DNA from: Lithodes maja
Taxonomy: Eukaryota; Arthropoda; Malacostraca; Decapoda; Lithodidae
Assembly: GCA_037953745.1 (NCBI GenBank)
Contig: JBAKBP010000676.1
Location: forward strand, 186,001-250,000
Length of the DNA: 64,000 nt
Reading direction: 5' to 3'
The notes below the pieces were generated by a model, which was not told the DNA's origin, made no database searches, and was given only the letters and a program-made list of their open reading frames with translations. Made by a program: the position numbers and the translations under genes. Each line of letters opens with the position of its first letter. Position 1 is the first letter of the stretch. Below, one piece after another: positions 8,321 to 19,545 of the stretch.

Positions 8321-11200
8321 ATGAATGTAAATGTAGATCCAACCAGAACCAAAAATTCGATGAAAGAACGTTCTGCGAGTTCTAAAACCGCAACTTTAAA
8401 GGTTTTCTATGCAAACGCTCGTAGCATACGCAATAAATTTTCAGATTTAGAGGAACTAGTGTTTACAGAAAATTATGATGTGATTGGCATAACAGAATCT
8501 TGGCTCAATACAGAAGATAGAGACTTTTTAGCAGAGTATTCACTTCCCGGTTATGTAATGTTTGAGAACAGCCGAATAAATAAAAATGGAGGTGGCGTTT
8601 TATTTTATATCAAAGAAAGTCTTAACCCGACCCTCGTGTCAAAACCTCAAATTGTGAACGTCGACACATCTTTTGTGCTAATAAAGAATAATAAAGGTAC
8701 AAAAATAATACTTGCGTTAATATACAGACCTCCAGCTCAATCAGTGCAAACTGACCGAGAAATTTACGAACAAATTGCAGATGTAAGTAACTCACAAGAT
8801 ACCGTAATTTTTGGCGACTTTAATTTACCTGTGACCAAGTGGGGCGATACTCTTACTTCACACTCCGGACATGACTTGTATACGAACTTGCAAGAGAGTT
8901 CGCTTTATCAATTTGTTCGAACGCCGACCCGTGGTAATAACGTTCTTGACATTGTACTTGCAACAAAAGAAGAATTGATAGAGAATTTGAATGTTGGTGA
9001 TGAATTCAGTAACAGCGACCATCGTACGATAACTTTCACTTTAAAGTTTACTAGTAACGAACCAAATAGTAGCATCGAAAAAGTCCCTAATTTCAAGAAA
9101 GCAAACTTCCATAAACTTAGAGCTATGTTTAAAGAAACTGACTGGAGCTTTTTAATTAACAATAACGATATAAATACATCTTGGAAGTTATTCGAAACCA
9201 CTTACCTAAAAGCAGTGCAAGACTGCATACCATCGAAAATACGGCGTCCAGGCCATAATAATAAGCCCAAATGGTGGAATAAAGATATTTCAAACTGCCT
9301 GCTTGCTAAAAAATTTGCTAATGATAGATTAAAATCCTCACAAAATGACGAAGAACGGGTGAAATTTGTAGAGCTACGACGCAAAGCCAAAAAGTTAATT
9401 AAGCAAAGTAAAAAGACCTTAGAGTTACATATTGCGAATCAAAGTAAAACAAACCCGAAAGAATTCTATAGTTATATCAGAAAGAAAAAAGTAGTTACTT
9501 CAACTGTTGGACCGTTAGTCGATGAAAAAGGAGAATACACCAAAGACGAAGTACAAATGAGTAATGCCCTCAATACCTTCTTTGCATCAGTTTTTACAAC
9601 CGAAGACCTCAGTGATATCCCTACACCATCGCCGATTCAGATTGATAATTCAGATCTTCTAAGCAATATTACCGTTACAGAGAGAGAAGTATTGAATTGT
9701 TTAGATAAACTCAAAGTAAATAAAACGCCAGGACCTGATACAATCTCGCCTAGAGTTCTAAAGGAAGCTAAGAATGAGCTCTCCAAACCACTGACATTAC
9801 TATTCAATAAATCCTTGCAGTCTGGAACTATGCCTGATCAGTGGAAGCTAGCCAACGTAACACCGATATTCAAAAAAGGCAGCAAATCCCTACCCAGTAA
9901 CTATCGTCCAATTAGCTTAACCTCAGTTGTATGTAAAATGCTAGAAACGGTCATACGAGACAGACTCGTAAATCACTTAGAGGAAAATAACATACTTAAA
10001 GATACTCAACACGGCTTTCGTAAAAAACGTTCCTGTTTAACAAACCTCTTAGACTTCTTCCACGATATCCTCAACCTCTACGATGAGAGTAAAGCTGTAG
10101 ATATTATATACCTTGATTTTCAAAAGGCCTTTGACAAAGTTCCCCACAAACGTTTACTGCTAAAACTAAAAGCGCATGGAATACAAGACGGTGTGTTGAA
10201 ATGGATAGAAAATTGGCTCAACAACAGAAAGCAAAGAGTAGTCATAAACGGTAAGGCATCTAAATGGACCAATGTAAGTAGCGGGGTACCCCAGGGATCG
10301 GTACTAGGACCAATTCTCTTTCTAATTTACATCAACGACATAGATGAGGGTCTCACCTGCACAATCTCAAAATTTGCTGACGATACAAAAATTGCAAATA
10401 GCGTACTCTCAAAAGAACAAGTTGACGATATGCAACACAATCTAGATAAATTGTCATGTTGGGCCCAAATTTGGCAAATGAGTTTCAATGCGGATAAATG
10501 TAAAGTACTACATGTCGGATACCTAAATGAGAAAGCAAACTATTCGATGAATGGCACTCAGCTTAAGAATGTAAACAGAGAAACTGATCTGGGAGTAACA
10601 ATATCGAGTAACCTAAAACCGAGTCAACAATGTTCAGAAGTTGTTAAGAAGGCAAACAAAATAATTGGCTTTATAGGCAGGTCATTTGAGCATAAATCCA
10701 AAGAAGTTATCCTAACCCTTTACAATTCCTTAGTCCGCCCTCTTCTGGAATACTGCGTTCAATCCTGGTGCCCTTATTACCAAAAAGATATAAACAAGCT
10801 AGAACGAGTTCAACGTAGAGTTACCAAAATGATACCTAGCCTAAAGAACAAACCATACGAAGAGCGTCTTAGAGAATTAAATCTATTTCCTTTAACCCAG
10901 CGCAGATTAAGAGGCGACTTAATTCAAGTGTTCAAAATCATCAAAGGCATCGACAATATGAACTGTAGTAAGTACTTCACTATCAACCAATCTAATTACA
11001 CACGGGGAAACGGTTGCAAAATTATTGGTAAATCTTTTAACTCGCACGAATCTAAGAATTTCTTCTTCAATCGAGTTGTCAACTTGTGGAATGGGCTTCC
11101 CCGAAACGTTATAGACTGCAGCACCGTTGATTCATTTAAATTCCGCCTAGACAAATATCTCGCATCAAACCCGCGACTGACTGCGTTTGTAAATGAATAA
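8321..11200 (+). CDS. CR1 ORF2: AP endonuclease and reverse transcriptase
   Basis: 959 codons from the ATG at 8321; the frame stays open upstream to 8249 but lacks an earlier ATG. The N-terminal third is an APE-type endonuclease: YANARSIRNKF, the ITESWL motif, FGDFNLP, and SDHRTITF at its end. The RT follows with the KTPGPDTISPRVLK, NYRPISLTS, QHGFRKKRSC, YLDFQKAFDKVPH, GVPQGSVLGPILFLIYINDI and FADDTK (about residues 685-690) blocks, then the CR1-type C-terminal region ending near RLTAFVNE. No stop or frameshift interrupts it and all catalytic aspartates are present, so the element could be autonomous. The downstream 3' UTR ends in short repeats (11395-11425) typical of CR1 elements. Confidence 0.93.
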   Translation: MNVNVDPTRTKNSMKERSASSKTATLKVFYANARSIRNKFSDLEELVFTENYDVIGITESWLNTEDRDFLAEYSLPGYVMFENSRINKNGGGVLFYIKESLNPTLVSKPQIVNVDTSFVLIKNNKGTKIILALIYRPPAQSVQTDREIYEQIADVSNSQDTVIFGDFNLPVTKWGDTLTSHSGHDLYTNLQESSLYQFVRTPTRGNNVLDIVLATKEELIENLNVGDEFSNSDHRTITFTLKFTSNEPNSSIEKVPNFKKANFHKLRAMFKETDWSFLINNNDINTSWKLFETTYLKAVQDCIPSKIRRPGHNNKPKWWNKDISNCLLAKKFANDRLKSSQNDEERVKFVELRRKAKKLIKQSKKTLELHIANQSKTNPKEFYSYIRKKKVVTSTVGPLVDEKGEYTKDEVQMSNALNTFFASVFTTEDLSDIPTPSPIQIDNSDLLSNITVTEREVLNCLDKLKVNKTPGPDTISPRVLKEAKNELSKPLTLLFNKSLQSGTMPDQWKLANVTPIFKKGSKSLPSNYRPISLTSVVCKMLETVIRDRLVNHLEENNILKDTQHGFRKKRSCLTNLLDFFHDILNLYDESKAVDIIYLDFQKAFDKVPHKRLLLKLKAHGIQDGVLKWIENWLNNRKQRVVINGKASKWTNVSSGVPQGSVLGPILFLIYINDIDEGLTCTISKFADDTKIANSVLSKEQVDDMQHNLDKLSCWAQIWQMSFNADKCKVLHVGYLNEKANYSMNGTQLKNVNRETDLGVTISSNLKPSQQCSEVVKKANKIIGFIGRSFEHKSKEVILTLYNSLVRPLLEYCVQSWCPYYQKDINKLERVQRRVTKMIPSLKNKPYEERLRELNLFPLTQRRLRGDLIQVFKIIKGIDNMNCSKYFTINQSNYTRGNGCKIIGKSFNSHESKNFFFNRVVNLWNGLPRNVIDCSTVDSFKFRLDKYLASNPRLTAFVNE

Positions 11201-11430
11201 CTTTATCCTCCCCTCAGTTACTAACCCATATGTCCCCTACTAACTTCCTAGTCCTGCCACGTTAGTGGCAGGGCAGTAGTTCCCTTTCCAATGTTCCCTT
11301 ACCCACTCTAAACCACTGTTTGGACACTTGATCCTCAGTGTTTTGGAGGACAAGCAGCCTAGAAGGGTCACTAGATCTGTTGTTGCTTGATTTCCTTTGT
11401 ACTCCTTTGTACTCCTTTGTATATCTGTTT
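11201..11430 (+). other. CR1 3' UTR with terminal short repeats
   Basis: Non-coding tail shared with the truncated copy at 4866-5083. It ends with tandem tttgtactcc units (about 11395-11425), the kind of short 3' repeat CR1 elements have instead of poly(A). Confidence 0.8.
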
Positions 11431-11486
11431 GTATTGGGTCATACAGTGATTTCACTATATTTTCGCCCAGCCAAACACGAGAGTCC

Positions 11487-11609
11487 TTAATATCAAGTAA
11501 ATCTCATAAATACACTCATCCTGACTGTCGGTGGTTCGAGTCCGACTGGAAGTATAGGCCTACACATATTTAGTTGCTCACATGTATTTGTGAGATTTAC
11601 TTGATATTA
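11487..11609. repeat. Small foldback with SINE debris
   Basis: aatatcaagtaaatctcata at 11487 is the inverse of tatttgtgagatttacttgatatt at 11585. Between them lies the tail of a tRNA-like head (ggtggttcgagtccgactgg). It probably represents two SINE pieces in opposite orientation. Confidence 0.55.
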
Positions 11610-11804
11610 ATGACTCATGCTTGGCTGGACAAGAATTCAATTAAATCATTTAAACCGGAGTTGCGTGGGGGTACAGTACTTGGAATAATCCCTATATGGT
11701 ATCCTGGAATATGGATCCTACGACATGTGTATGAAATTAAATACATTCTCCGTGTAGGATTTCCCTTCTCCTTACTATTAATAGGAAAAGTTTAAGTATC
11801 CTTT

Positions 11805-11917
11805 ATAACGCCGTGGTATAATGGATTAAAGCATCGACACTCATCCCGACTGTCCGGTGGTTCGAGTCCGGCTGGGAGTCAAAAACATTTAGTAGCATAC
11901 GTGTATTTGTGAGATAT

Positions 11918-11925
<8 letters not shown>
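11805..11925 (+). mobile_element. tRNA-like SINE, second family
   Basis: The A box TGGTATAATGG and the B box GGTTCGAGTCC lie at tRNA spacing in gccgtggtataatggattaa...ggctggga. The body continues as acatttagtagc and tatttgtgagatatac into a TA tract. Related fragments occur at 11515 and 23655. Confidence 0.65.
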
Positions 11926-11969
<44 letters not shown>

Positions 11970-12168
11970 CAGAGAGAGAGAGAGATAGGAAGTCTAGAAT
12001 AGGGTGTGACATTATCCTAGACAGACTACAATGAGAGGAAGAGTTAACCAGGAAGATGGTGGTGGTGGTGGTGGTGGTGGTGAGAGTGGTGGTGGTGACA
12101 TTGATGAATATAACTGTACACACGCCACCATCACCTCCACCAGGGAGAAAGGTTGAGACACGTACATA

Positions 12169-12227
<59 letters not shown>

Positions 12228-12400
12228 TGCACTTATCATTCCCTTTAACACACACGAACGTATTCATTTTCGTACTCTCTATCACAAATATACACAAATA
12301 CGAATACTTTCTCTCTCACACACACTCACATACTGTATACCGGTACTCTCTTCCTCACACACACACACACATACACACACACACACAAACATACACACAT
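11925..12400. repeat. Microsatellite cluster: TA, GA, GGT, CA
   Basis: (TA)n at about 11924-11950, (GA)n to 11986, (GGT)n at 12056-12085, (CA)n at 12171-12222 and interrupted (CA)n at 12320-12400. Open frames here are low-complexity artefacts. Confidence 0.9.
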
Positions 12401-13058
12401 GCGATAGCTTCCGCACAATCATTTCCAAAAATAAACCACACATTTTTTTCTTCGAAATCTTGAACCAAGACGTCATAATTGTTTGTTTCCATTGTTGATT
12501 CAACCCGAGCTAGAAGAACTGAGCTAAACGGATGTACAGTTGGCTACAGGAATGTGTGTCCACTCCGGGAATATATGTATGGAAGGCAATAAAGTATGAT
12601 TGACTTTCAAGAATAATTTACTATAAGACTGTTACTTGGTCATATTATTTAACTACTGCAAAAGAATATACACCCCTAATTCAGTCATACTATATTTCCT
12701 TCCCTACAAAACATCACAGCGTGTAACCAGATTCCCGTGGGTAATTGTACACCAACCTTTATTTAAGCCAACAGTTTTGAGAATATATAAGACTAGTTTC
12801 CACGACTGGACTGAAGGCAGATAATTTTAAGTGACAACATACCTATACTGTACATGTTGGAATCATAAGTAGCCGTTTGACTCCACCATTACATGCTGTT
12901 GAAAATCAAGGGATGGTTGAATGGTCTATTTTGACGATTACATACATTCATACAGGGAAGGACGGAGGAAGTAGTAGGTGGTGAGGAAGGGAACTGCAGT
13001 AGGAGTGAGAGAGTCGGAGCTTGACCCAAAATGCTAGTGTAAGTTTTGTGTGTGTGTG
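12401..13058. other. No gene seen
   Basis: AT-rich sequence with no credible coding frame, inverted repeat or known element that I can recognise. It is followed by a T-tract at 13059-13087. Confidence 0.5.
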
Positions 13059-13092
<34 letters not shown>

Positions 13093-13132
13093 GGACGGAC
13101 ATTTGCTGAGTAGACATAAGCATAAATTGAAT

Positions 13133-13327
13133 ATGGAAAACACTGAGAACGTCAAGGTTATCTTCGTCCCGTTTAATAGTGATAGGCAAGTTAAGGGGGG
13201 TATCACACGAGAGCTGCTATCCTCAATCTACTATGGCCAACAGTATCTTCTTGACAACATTGATGGGATATTTTGCACTGGTATCGGAATCTACACTCCA
13301 GATGGGTTAATGATGGTGAGAGATTAG
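13133..13327 (+). CDS. Short open frame of unknown origin
   Basis: 64 codons from an ATG at 13133. Composition is protein-like (KVIFVPFNSDRQVKGG then LLSSIYYGQQYLLDN), unlike the surrounding low-complexity frames. It follows a 29 bp T-tract and acacag, which could be a polypyrimidine tract and 3' splice site. A TTAA and MITE half-element begins directly after its stop. I do not recognise the family. It could be a terminal host exon, a fragment of a mobile element, or chance. Confidence 0.25.
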   Translation: MENTENVKVIFVPFNSDRQVKGGITRELLSSIYYGQQYLLDNIDGIFCTGIGIYTPDGLMMVRD

Positions 13328-13329
13328 TT

Positions 13330-13450
13330 TAACCCCTGTACTGGTCACGTATGTTTCATTATATGCTGGCAACTATTAGACGATTTCATTGAGCTTAGGA
13401 AGGACGTCTACCAATCTAAAGGCTACAGCCTATCTCCATTAATACTTTTA
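13330..13450. mobile_element. Half of a TTAA-type MITE
   Basis: ttaacccctgtactgg followed by attagacgatttcattgagcttaggaagg matches the left half of the foldback family at 34535 and 57067. No right arm follows. Confidence 0.5.
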
Positions 13451-13488
13451 GCTGCTAGCATATATCCTTCTCAACCTTCATACAATCG

Positions 13489-13668
13489 AATAAATATAGC
13501 TGAAAACCAATAAATATAGCTGAAAACCAATAAATATAACTGAAAACCAATAAATATAGCTGAAAACCAATAAATATAGCTGAAAACCAATAAATATAAC
13601 TGAAAACCAATAAATATAGCTGAAAACCAATAAATATAACTGAAAACCAATAAATATAGCTGAAAACC
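13489..13668 (+). repeat. 20 bp tandem repeat, nine copies
   Basis: Unit aataaatatagctgaaaacc, period exactly 20 bp, nine copies. A single variable base makes two unit types (atagc and ataac) in the order G G A G G A G A G, suggesting amplification of multi-unit blocks. Confidence 0.9.
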
Positions 13669-13889
13669 AATACAAACACGTCCCCGGTACTGACTTAAAG
13701 TTGAGCTTCTAAGCTGCCAGACCAGTGTTGACAATATCAGTGGAGGGAAACAGGTCTGGTTCATAAAAGTGGCTGATATGTTGAGATCACTATATTAAGG
13801 GCAGATTAGTTTGTATTTATATATATATTTATTTATTTATTTAATTACTATTTTTAATTTCGTCTCAAGACCTCCATTAAAATGTACAC

Positions 13890-14095
13890 ACATTTAGGAG
13901 GAAACGGCCTTTGGCCGGGACATTTTTCTACCAAAAAATCTACACATTTATCTAGAAGTGTGTGTGTGGGGGGGGGGGGGCGGGGGTGGGGGGGGGGGTT
14001 AATGGGAGTACCCATTCCCCTCCACCCCTCAACTTCAAGATAAATTTGTAGATTTTTTCGGTCGAAAAATGTCCTGGCCCCTCCTAAATTACAGG
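13890..14095. mobile_element. Foldback element with ~60 bp arms and G-rich centre
   Basis: tttaggagg...ggacatttttctacc and aaaaaatctacacatttatct at 13895-13955 are mirrored as an inverted repeat at 14037-14093. The centre holds an almost uninterrupted G tract (13969-13999). No coding sequence. The target duplication is not clear. Confidence 0.65.
13969..13999 (+). repeat. G-rich tract, potential G-quadruplex
   Basis: A run of about 30 bases, almost all G with single C and T breaks, easily satisfying a four-tract quadruplex pattern. Homopolymer length may be affected by sequencing error. Confidence 0.7.
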
Positions 14096-14650
14096 CTCGT
14101 TATGGCTCGTCAGGAAAAAATCGACATCTAAATAGCACAAAAAGTCTCATAATCACCAAATAAATGGGGCTAAGCATGAGAGAGAAATGGGTCCATAACA
14201 AATCAAACCTCCCCTTATGAGGCTCGGTGAGTGAAGATAAATAAAAGGCATTATGAAGGGTGGAGTGGCTAGCATATCAAGGGACAGTTATAGGGCAGGG
14301 GAGGAAGTACGTATAAGGACAATGTTTATTCATTGTATATTGAAAATGGATTTGATTATCGAAGGATCACGTTTGTCATGCGTTACGAAAGTAGTTTGGT
14401 AGATCTATGCATTATGGTGACAGGTAAGTGTATTTTCAGATTATAATAATGTTTGGGCGTTGACAATCTTTTGAGCTAAGAGGTGACCGTGTGCCTTTAA
14501 GGGGGGATGGGCCGGGTATTTCTGGCCCCCCTTTTCCTTCGTGTTTAGCCCCATTGGGTTTTAGATTTTAAGACGTTCGGCTCATTAGTTTGTCGATTTT
14601 AAGATTTTACGCCCCTTTTCTATATATCCATACTCATAATAGATATTCGG
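14096..14650. other. No gene seen
   Basis: No credible frame. A weak block of gggccgggtatttctggcccccc and gtcgattttaagattttacg around 14505-14620 may be repeat debris. Confidence 0.4.
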
Positions 14651-14783
14651 GAATATTAGTCTATCTATCTATCTATCTATATGCTCAGGCCCAATCCCCA
14701 TTTTGGGGGTAGCCGACTCAAGACAGAGCAAGAACAGGGAAAACACAAAAACAACATAAAACAAAATAAAACACAGATAAAAA

Positions 14784-17087
14784 TAGGGGTATTGGAGGGG
14801 GTCTGTCTGATCATTATGTAGTGGTAGCTAAGGTTAGGATACAAAAGAAGTGGGTGAGGAGAGCGGGAGGGAGGCGAGAGGAGGGTGGAATGGTGAGGAG
14901 GGTGGAGAGGTTGCAGGAGGAGGAAGTCAGGGAGGAGTACAGGAGAGCAGTGGAAAGACGACTAGGTGGGTTCGACCTGGAAGTTATGGAGGAAGTGGAG
15001 GAGATGAGCAAGGTGTTTAAGGATGAGATCTGTGCAGCATGTGAGGAGGTGTGTGGAGTGAGGAGAAGAGGGAGGGGAGTGAAAGGTACAGCATGGTGGA
15101 CAGAAGAGGTAAGAATAGCTGTGGAAGAAAAGAAGAAAGCATATAGAGAGTGGTTGGGTAGTAGAGGGAATGAAGATTCCGAGAGACAGAAACGAGCGAG
15201 GTACGTGGAGAGTAAGAGGGTGGTGAAGAGAGTAGTGAAGGAAAGTAAGAGAAGAGTAGATGAGGAATTTGGAAGGAATCTGAGTGTAAAATGGAGGGAG
15301 AGTAAAAAACTGTTTTGGAAAGAAGTCAAGAAAGTTAGGGAAGGTAGCAAGGGAAACAGTAAGGGTGTGAAAGATAAGAATGGGAGAATGCTAGCCGAGA
15401 AGCAAGAGAGAGTCGAAAGATGGAGGGAGTACTTCAGTGAGTTGCTAAATGAAAGGAATGAAGAGCCAGCAAACATAGCTGGATATGGTATGGGAGGGAG
15501 AAGAAGAGAAGTAGTGGAGGAGGAGGTGGGGATCAGGAGGTCAGAAGTGTGGGAAGCCATGAAAAGAGTGAAGTTGGGGAAAGCACCAGGAACAGATGGA
15601 GTGTGTGGGGAAATGTTGAGGTATGGTGGTGAGATAGTGATAGAATGGGTATGGAAAATGTGCAAACTAGCATGGGAGAAGGGGAGTGCACCCGATGACT
15701 GGAAGACTGGCATAATAGTCCCCCTATATAAGGGCAAAGGGGAAAGAGGAGTGTGTGGTAACCACCGAGGAATATGTCTTCTAAGCGTAGTAGGGAAGGT
15801 ATACAGTAGGGTAGTGATTGAGAGAGTGAGAGTGAGAACGGAGAAATGGATAGGCGACGAGCAGGGAGGCTTTAGGAAGGGAAGAGGATGTGTAGATCAG
15901 ATTTTTACCCTGAATTGTGTTGTGGAGAAGTATCTGGAGAATAAACAAAAGGTGTATGTTGCCTTTATAGACTTGGAGAAGGCATATGACAGAGTGGATA
16001 GAGAAGGTTTGTGGAAAGTACTTAGAATATACGGAGTAGAGGGCAAGTTGCTGAAAGCAGTGAAGAGCATGTATGAGGGTGCAAAGGCGGCAGTACGTGT
16101 GGAGAGTGAGCAGAGCGAGTTCTTTGACCTGAATGTTGGTTTGAAACAGGGGTGTGTGATGTCCCCGTGGTTGTTTACTGTATATATGGATGGAGTTATG
16201 AAAGAAATACTATCAAGAGCAGTGGATGTTGGTGTATCGCTGAAAAGGGAGGGAATTGAGTGGAAGCTACCTATACTGCTGTTTGCGGATGATACAGTTC
16301 TGATGAGTGATAATGAATGGGAGTTGCAGGGTCTGGTAAATGAGTTTGGAACAGTGTGCGAAAAACGGAATTTGAAGGTAAATACGGGGAAGAGCAAGGT
16401 TATGGTCTTCGAAAGGGGTGAAGTCACAGAGTGTGAGGTGAAGCTGAACGGTCAGGCTATGGAGATCGTCAACTCTTTTAAGTATCTGGGCAGTGTGTTG
16501 AGTAAAGATGGGACTATGGATGAAGAGGTGCGGGAGAGGGTACAACAGGGGAAGAGGGTTGTAGGAACGCTAAAAGCAGTAACAAGAAATAGGGTGGTCA
16601 GTATGGAAGTGAAGAAGTCCTTGCATGACAGTGTGGTAATCCCGACACTGACTTACGGAAGCGAAGCATGGACGTTGGTTGAGAGACTCAGACCAAGAGA
16701 GAGAGCAGTGGAAATGAATTACTTAAGGAGTGCGTGCGGATTTACATGGAGGGATAGACAGACTAATGAGGAAGTAAGAAGGAGGTGTGGTGTGGAGGTA
16801 GATGTGCTGGAAAGTGTGAAAAGGAACAACTTGAGATGGTTCGGCCATATGGAACGTATGGAAAGCGAAAGAATGACTAAGAGGGTGTACGAGAGCGAGG
16901 TGGAGGGACAGAGGGGGAGAGGTAGACCGAATATGAGGTGGAAGGATGGAGTGAGGAACTACATGAATGAAGGCGGTGCTGGTTGGGGGGAGGGGCGTCG
17001 ACTGACTGGGGACAGAGGTGCATGGGGGCGGTTCGTTCGTGGCCACCCCTTCGGGGATCACGGCGTCAGGCAATAGATAGATAGATA
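14784..17087 (+). mobile_element. GATA-tailed non-LTR family A, copy 1, nested in family B
   Basis: A 5'-truncated insertion with a (GATA)n tail (about 17074-17087). The 8 bp GATAAAAA is duplicated at 14776-14783 and 17088-17095, though the overlap with the GATA tail makes the exact length ambiguous. It splits the 3' UTR of family B copy 1. Confidence 0.85.
14812..17076 (+). CDS. Family A reverse transcriptase, 5' truncated
   Basis: About 750 codons, open to the stop at 17074-17076. The frame enters at the last residues of an endonuclease domain (SDHYVVVAKV), so the start is a truncation point rather than an initiation site. RT blocks in order: GKAPGTDGVCGEML, GNHRGICLLSVVGK, EQGGFRKGRGCVDQ, AFIDLEKAYDRVDR, GLKQGCVMSPWLF and LLFADDTVLM, followed by FKYLGSVLS and a C-terminal GHMERMESERMTKRV / RGRPNMRWKDG region. 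All RT catalytic aspartates are present and there are no internal stops, which points to a fairly young copy. Without the endonuclease it cannot be autonomous. A degraded relative lies at 23780-24545. Confidence 0.88.
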   Translation, partial: HYVVVAKVRIQKKWVRRAGGRREEGGMVRRVERLQEEEVREEYRRAVERRLGGFDLEVMEEVEEMSKVFKDEICAACEEVCGVRRRGRGVKGTAWWTEEVRIAVEEKKKAYREWLGSRGNEDSERQKRARYVESKRVVKRVVKESKRRVDEEFGRNLSVKWRESKKLFWKEVKKVREGSKGNSKGVKDKNGRMLAEKQERVERWREYFSELLNERNEEPANIAGYGMGGRRREVVEEEVGIRRSEVWEAMKRVKLGKAPGTDGVCGEMLRYGGEIVIEWVWKMCKLAWEKGSAPDDWKTGIIVPLYKGKGERGVCGNHRGICLLSVVGKVYSRVVIERVRVRTEKWIGDEQGGFRKGRGCVDQIFTLNCVVEKYLENKQKVYVAFIDLEKAYDRVDREGLWKVLRIYGVEGKLLKAVKSMYEGAKAAVRVESEQSEFFDLNVGLKQGCVMSPWLFTVYMDGVMKEILSRAVDVGVSLKREGIEWKLPILLFADDTVLMSDNEWELQGLVNEFGTVCEKRNLKVNTGKSKVMVFERGEVTECEVKLNGQAMEIVNSFKYLGSVLSKDGTMDEEVRERVQQGKRVVGTLKAVTRNRVVSMEVKKSLHDSVVIPTLTYGSEAWTLVERLRPRERAVEMNYLRSACGFTWRDRQTNEEVRRRCGVEVDVLESVKRNNLRWFGHMERMESERMTKRVYESEVEGQRGRGRPNMRWKDGVRNYMNEGGAGWGEGRRLTGDRGAWGRFVRGHPFGDHGVRQ

Positions 17088-17364
17088 GATAAAAACCACA
17101 AACTCTCACACATCCAGGTCACCCAGGAGAAGACCCAGAGACCAGGGTTACCAAGGTCGCTCCAGCACTCCCCCAGCCCCTGACCACCCGGAGAGGTTCC
17201 GATCTCGGCAGGCAGACATGCAGCGGAGCCAAAGCCAAAAGCCCTCCCACCACACTTCCAGGCACACCCTTCATATTAATCGTCTCCCCGGGCCAGGCGC
17301 CTGATGGACTATTATCTAGTCCAACTTGCGCCCGACCCCTTACTCCAAATGACCACGTGTTCAC

Positions 17365-19062
17365 TCAACTATTCACAAGCATTCTCCATTCACTCCTGTC
17401 CACCACCACTTCCCCTGCCTGATCTATAGTCATTCCTCTATCATCCAAAGCCTTTCTTACACAGTCTCTCCATCTCAATGGGGGTCTTCCTGCCCTTCTA
17501 TCTCCCCTTGTACCTGACTCACATATTCTCTTTGTAAGCCTTTCATCTCCCATTCGTTCAACATGACCATACCAGCTCAGCACCCTTCTGTCCACTCTGG
17601 CTGACAAATGTTCCTGCTGCCCCACTCTTCTACGTATCTCTTCATTCCTCAATCTGTCTCTACGAGTAACTCCACACATACTTCTCAAGCAGCTCATCTC
17701 CATCACATCCAGCCCTCTTTTCTCCTTTTTCTTCAGAGCCCATGTCTCAGCCCCATACATCACTGTTGGCACAACAATTCCTTGATACAGTGCACTTTTT
17801 ACTTTCACTCCGAGATTTCTCGTCTTCCATATACTTCCCATTGCTCCGAAAACCTTCCTTCCTTCACACACTCTCTGTTTTACCTCCACTTCCATACCTC
17901 CACTCCTGCTTATTGTTCCTCCTAGATATTTAAAACACTCTACTTGTTCCAATATTTCCCCATCCAGCCTCACATCTAGATTCACCCTATGCTCTTCCCT
18001 ATTACACACCATTACTTTACTTTTATTGACGTTCACCTTCAGTTTCCTCCTTCCACAAACCACACCAAACTCTTTGACTACCCGCTGCAGTTTCTCATCA
18101 GAATCCGCCACCAATGCTGTGTCATCAGCGAACAGCAACTGATTCAACTCCCAATCTCTACCATTCTTTCCTACTAAACCCAATCCTCTTCCCATAGTTC
18201 TCCTTTTCACCTCCCTCACCACACCATCCATAAACATATTAAACAGCCATGGTGACATTACACAACCCTGTCGCAAACCTACCTTTACCTCAAACCATTC
18301 ACTCAACTCACCATTTCCTACTCTCACACATGCTCTGCTCCCTTCATAAAAACTCTTAACTGCTTCTAACAAATTTCCTCCTATTTCATAAATCCTTAAC
18401 ACCTTCCACATTGCTTCACGGTCCACACGATCATACGCTTTTTCCAAGTCCATAAAAGCCCAAAATATCTCCCTATGCTTCTCTAAATACTTCTCGCATA
18501 ACTGTCTTACTGCAAACATCTGATCCACGCACCCTCTTCCCCTCCTAAAACCGCACTGTTCTTCTCCTATTGCAACTTCCGTACACTTTATTATCCTCTC
18601 TATCAACACCCTGCCATACAGCTTTCCAACCACTGACAATAAACTAATACCTCTATAACTTGAACACTCCTGCCGATCTCCCTTCCCCTTGTACAACGGC
18701 ACAATACATGCACTCTTCCAGTCTATTGGTACCATTGACACAGCAAAGCACACATTGAAAAGTCTCACCAACCAATCTATTATCACATCTCCACCCTTCT
18801 TTATACACTCCACAGCAATACCATCCAAACCTTCTGCTTTTCCCGCTCTCATTTGTTTCACTGCTTCTTTCACCTCATTTTCCTCAATCCTTTCATTCAT
18901 TCCCTGCCACCTGGGTGGCCTGGGTAACCTATCTCCATCCACCTCTGCTTCAATCACTGCTTCTCTTCCATCTCTTGTATTTAACAAAGATTCAAAATAC
19001 TTGGCATATCTTTTCCTCACTTCAACTGGTTCCACTAGTAATTCTCCATTTTCATCTTTCAC
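17365..19062 (-). pseudogene. Family B reverse transcriptase block, copy 1
   Basis: 565 codons open, with MRAGKAEGLDGIAVE, SYRGISLLSVVGKLYGR, EQCGFRRGRGCVDQM, AFMDLEKAYDRVDR, LRQGCVMSPWLFNMF and LLFADDTALV. The C-terminus carries GHVERMGDERLTKRI and GRPPLRWRDCVRKAL. RT is intact here but separated from the upstream part by a frame break near 19063-19090, so the element as a whole is broken. Only fragment-level function is possible. Confidence 0.85.
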
Positions 19063-19086
19063 TGACTCTTCCCTCTTTTGTCCTCC

Positions 19087-19440
19087 TTAACTTACTTTAT
19101 TTACCTCCTTCCAGAACATCTTCTTTCGTTCTTCAAAATTCTCACTCAGCCTTTGGCCCCACCTTTCGTTTGCATCTTTTTTCGCTTCTCTAATTTTCCG
19201 TTTTGCCTCTCTCCTTTTCTCCTTGTACCTCTCCCATACCTCAACACTACCATCCTGTAAAACCCTCTCAAAACACTGTCTCTTCTCCTCAACTGCCTTT
19301 CTCACTGTATCATTCCACCACTCGCTTCCCTTCCTGATACCTCTGCCTCCTACTTTCCTTTTGCCGCATACTACCTCTGCACTTGCTTTCACTCCTTCCT
19401 TAAACTGTTGCCATTCAACCTCTACTTCTCTCTCTTCCAT
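19087..19440 (-). pseudogene. Family B linker between endonuclease and RT, copy 1
   Basis: A lysine/glutamate-rich, coiled-coil-like segment (KEKRREAKRKIREAKKDANE) joining endonuclease to RT. It is out of frame with both neighbours because of small lesions near 19063-19086 and 19441-19545. It matches 26200-26570 of copy 2 in inverse orientation. Confidence 0.7.
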
Positions 19441-19545
19441 CCACTTTTCATTTAGTCTTTCCTTGTACTCCCTCTCTTTTTCACTCTTCTCTAACTCACT
19501 AACTTTTATTACCTCTCTTACTTCACGCTTGTCTCTTATTCTCCT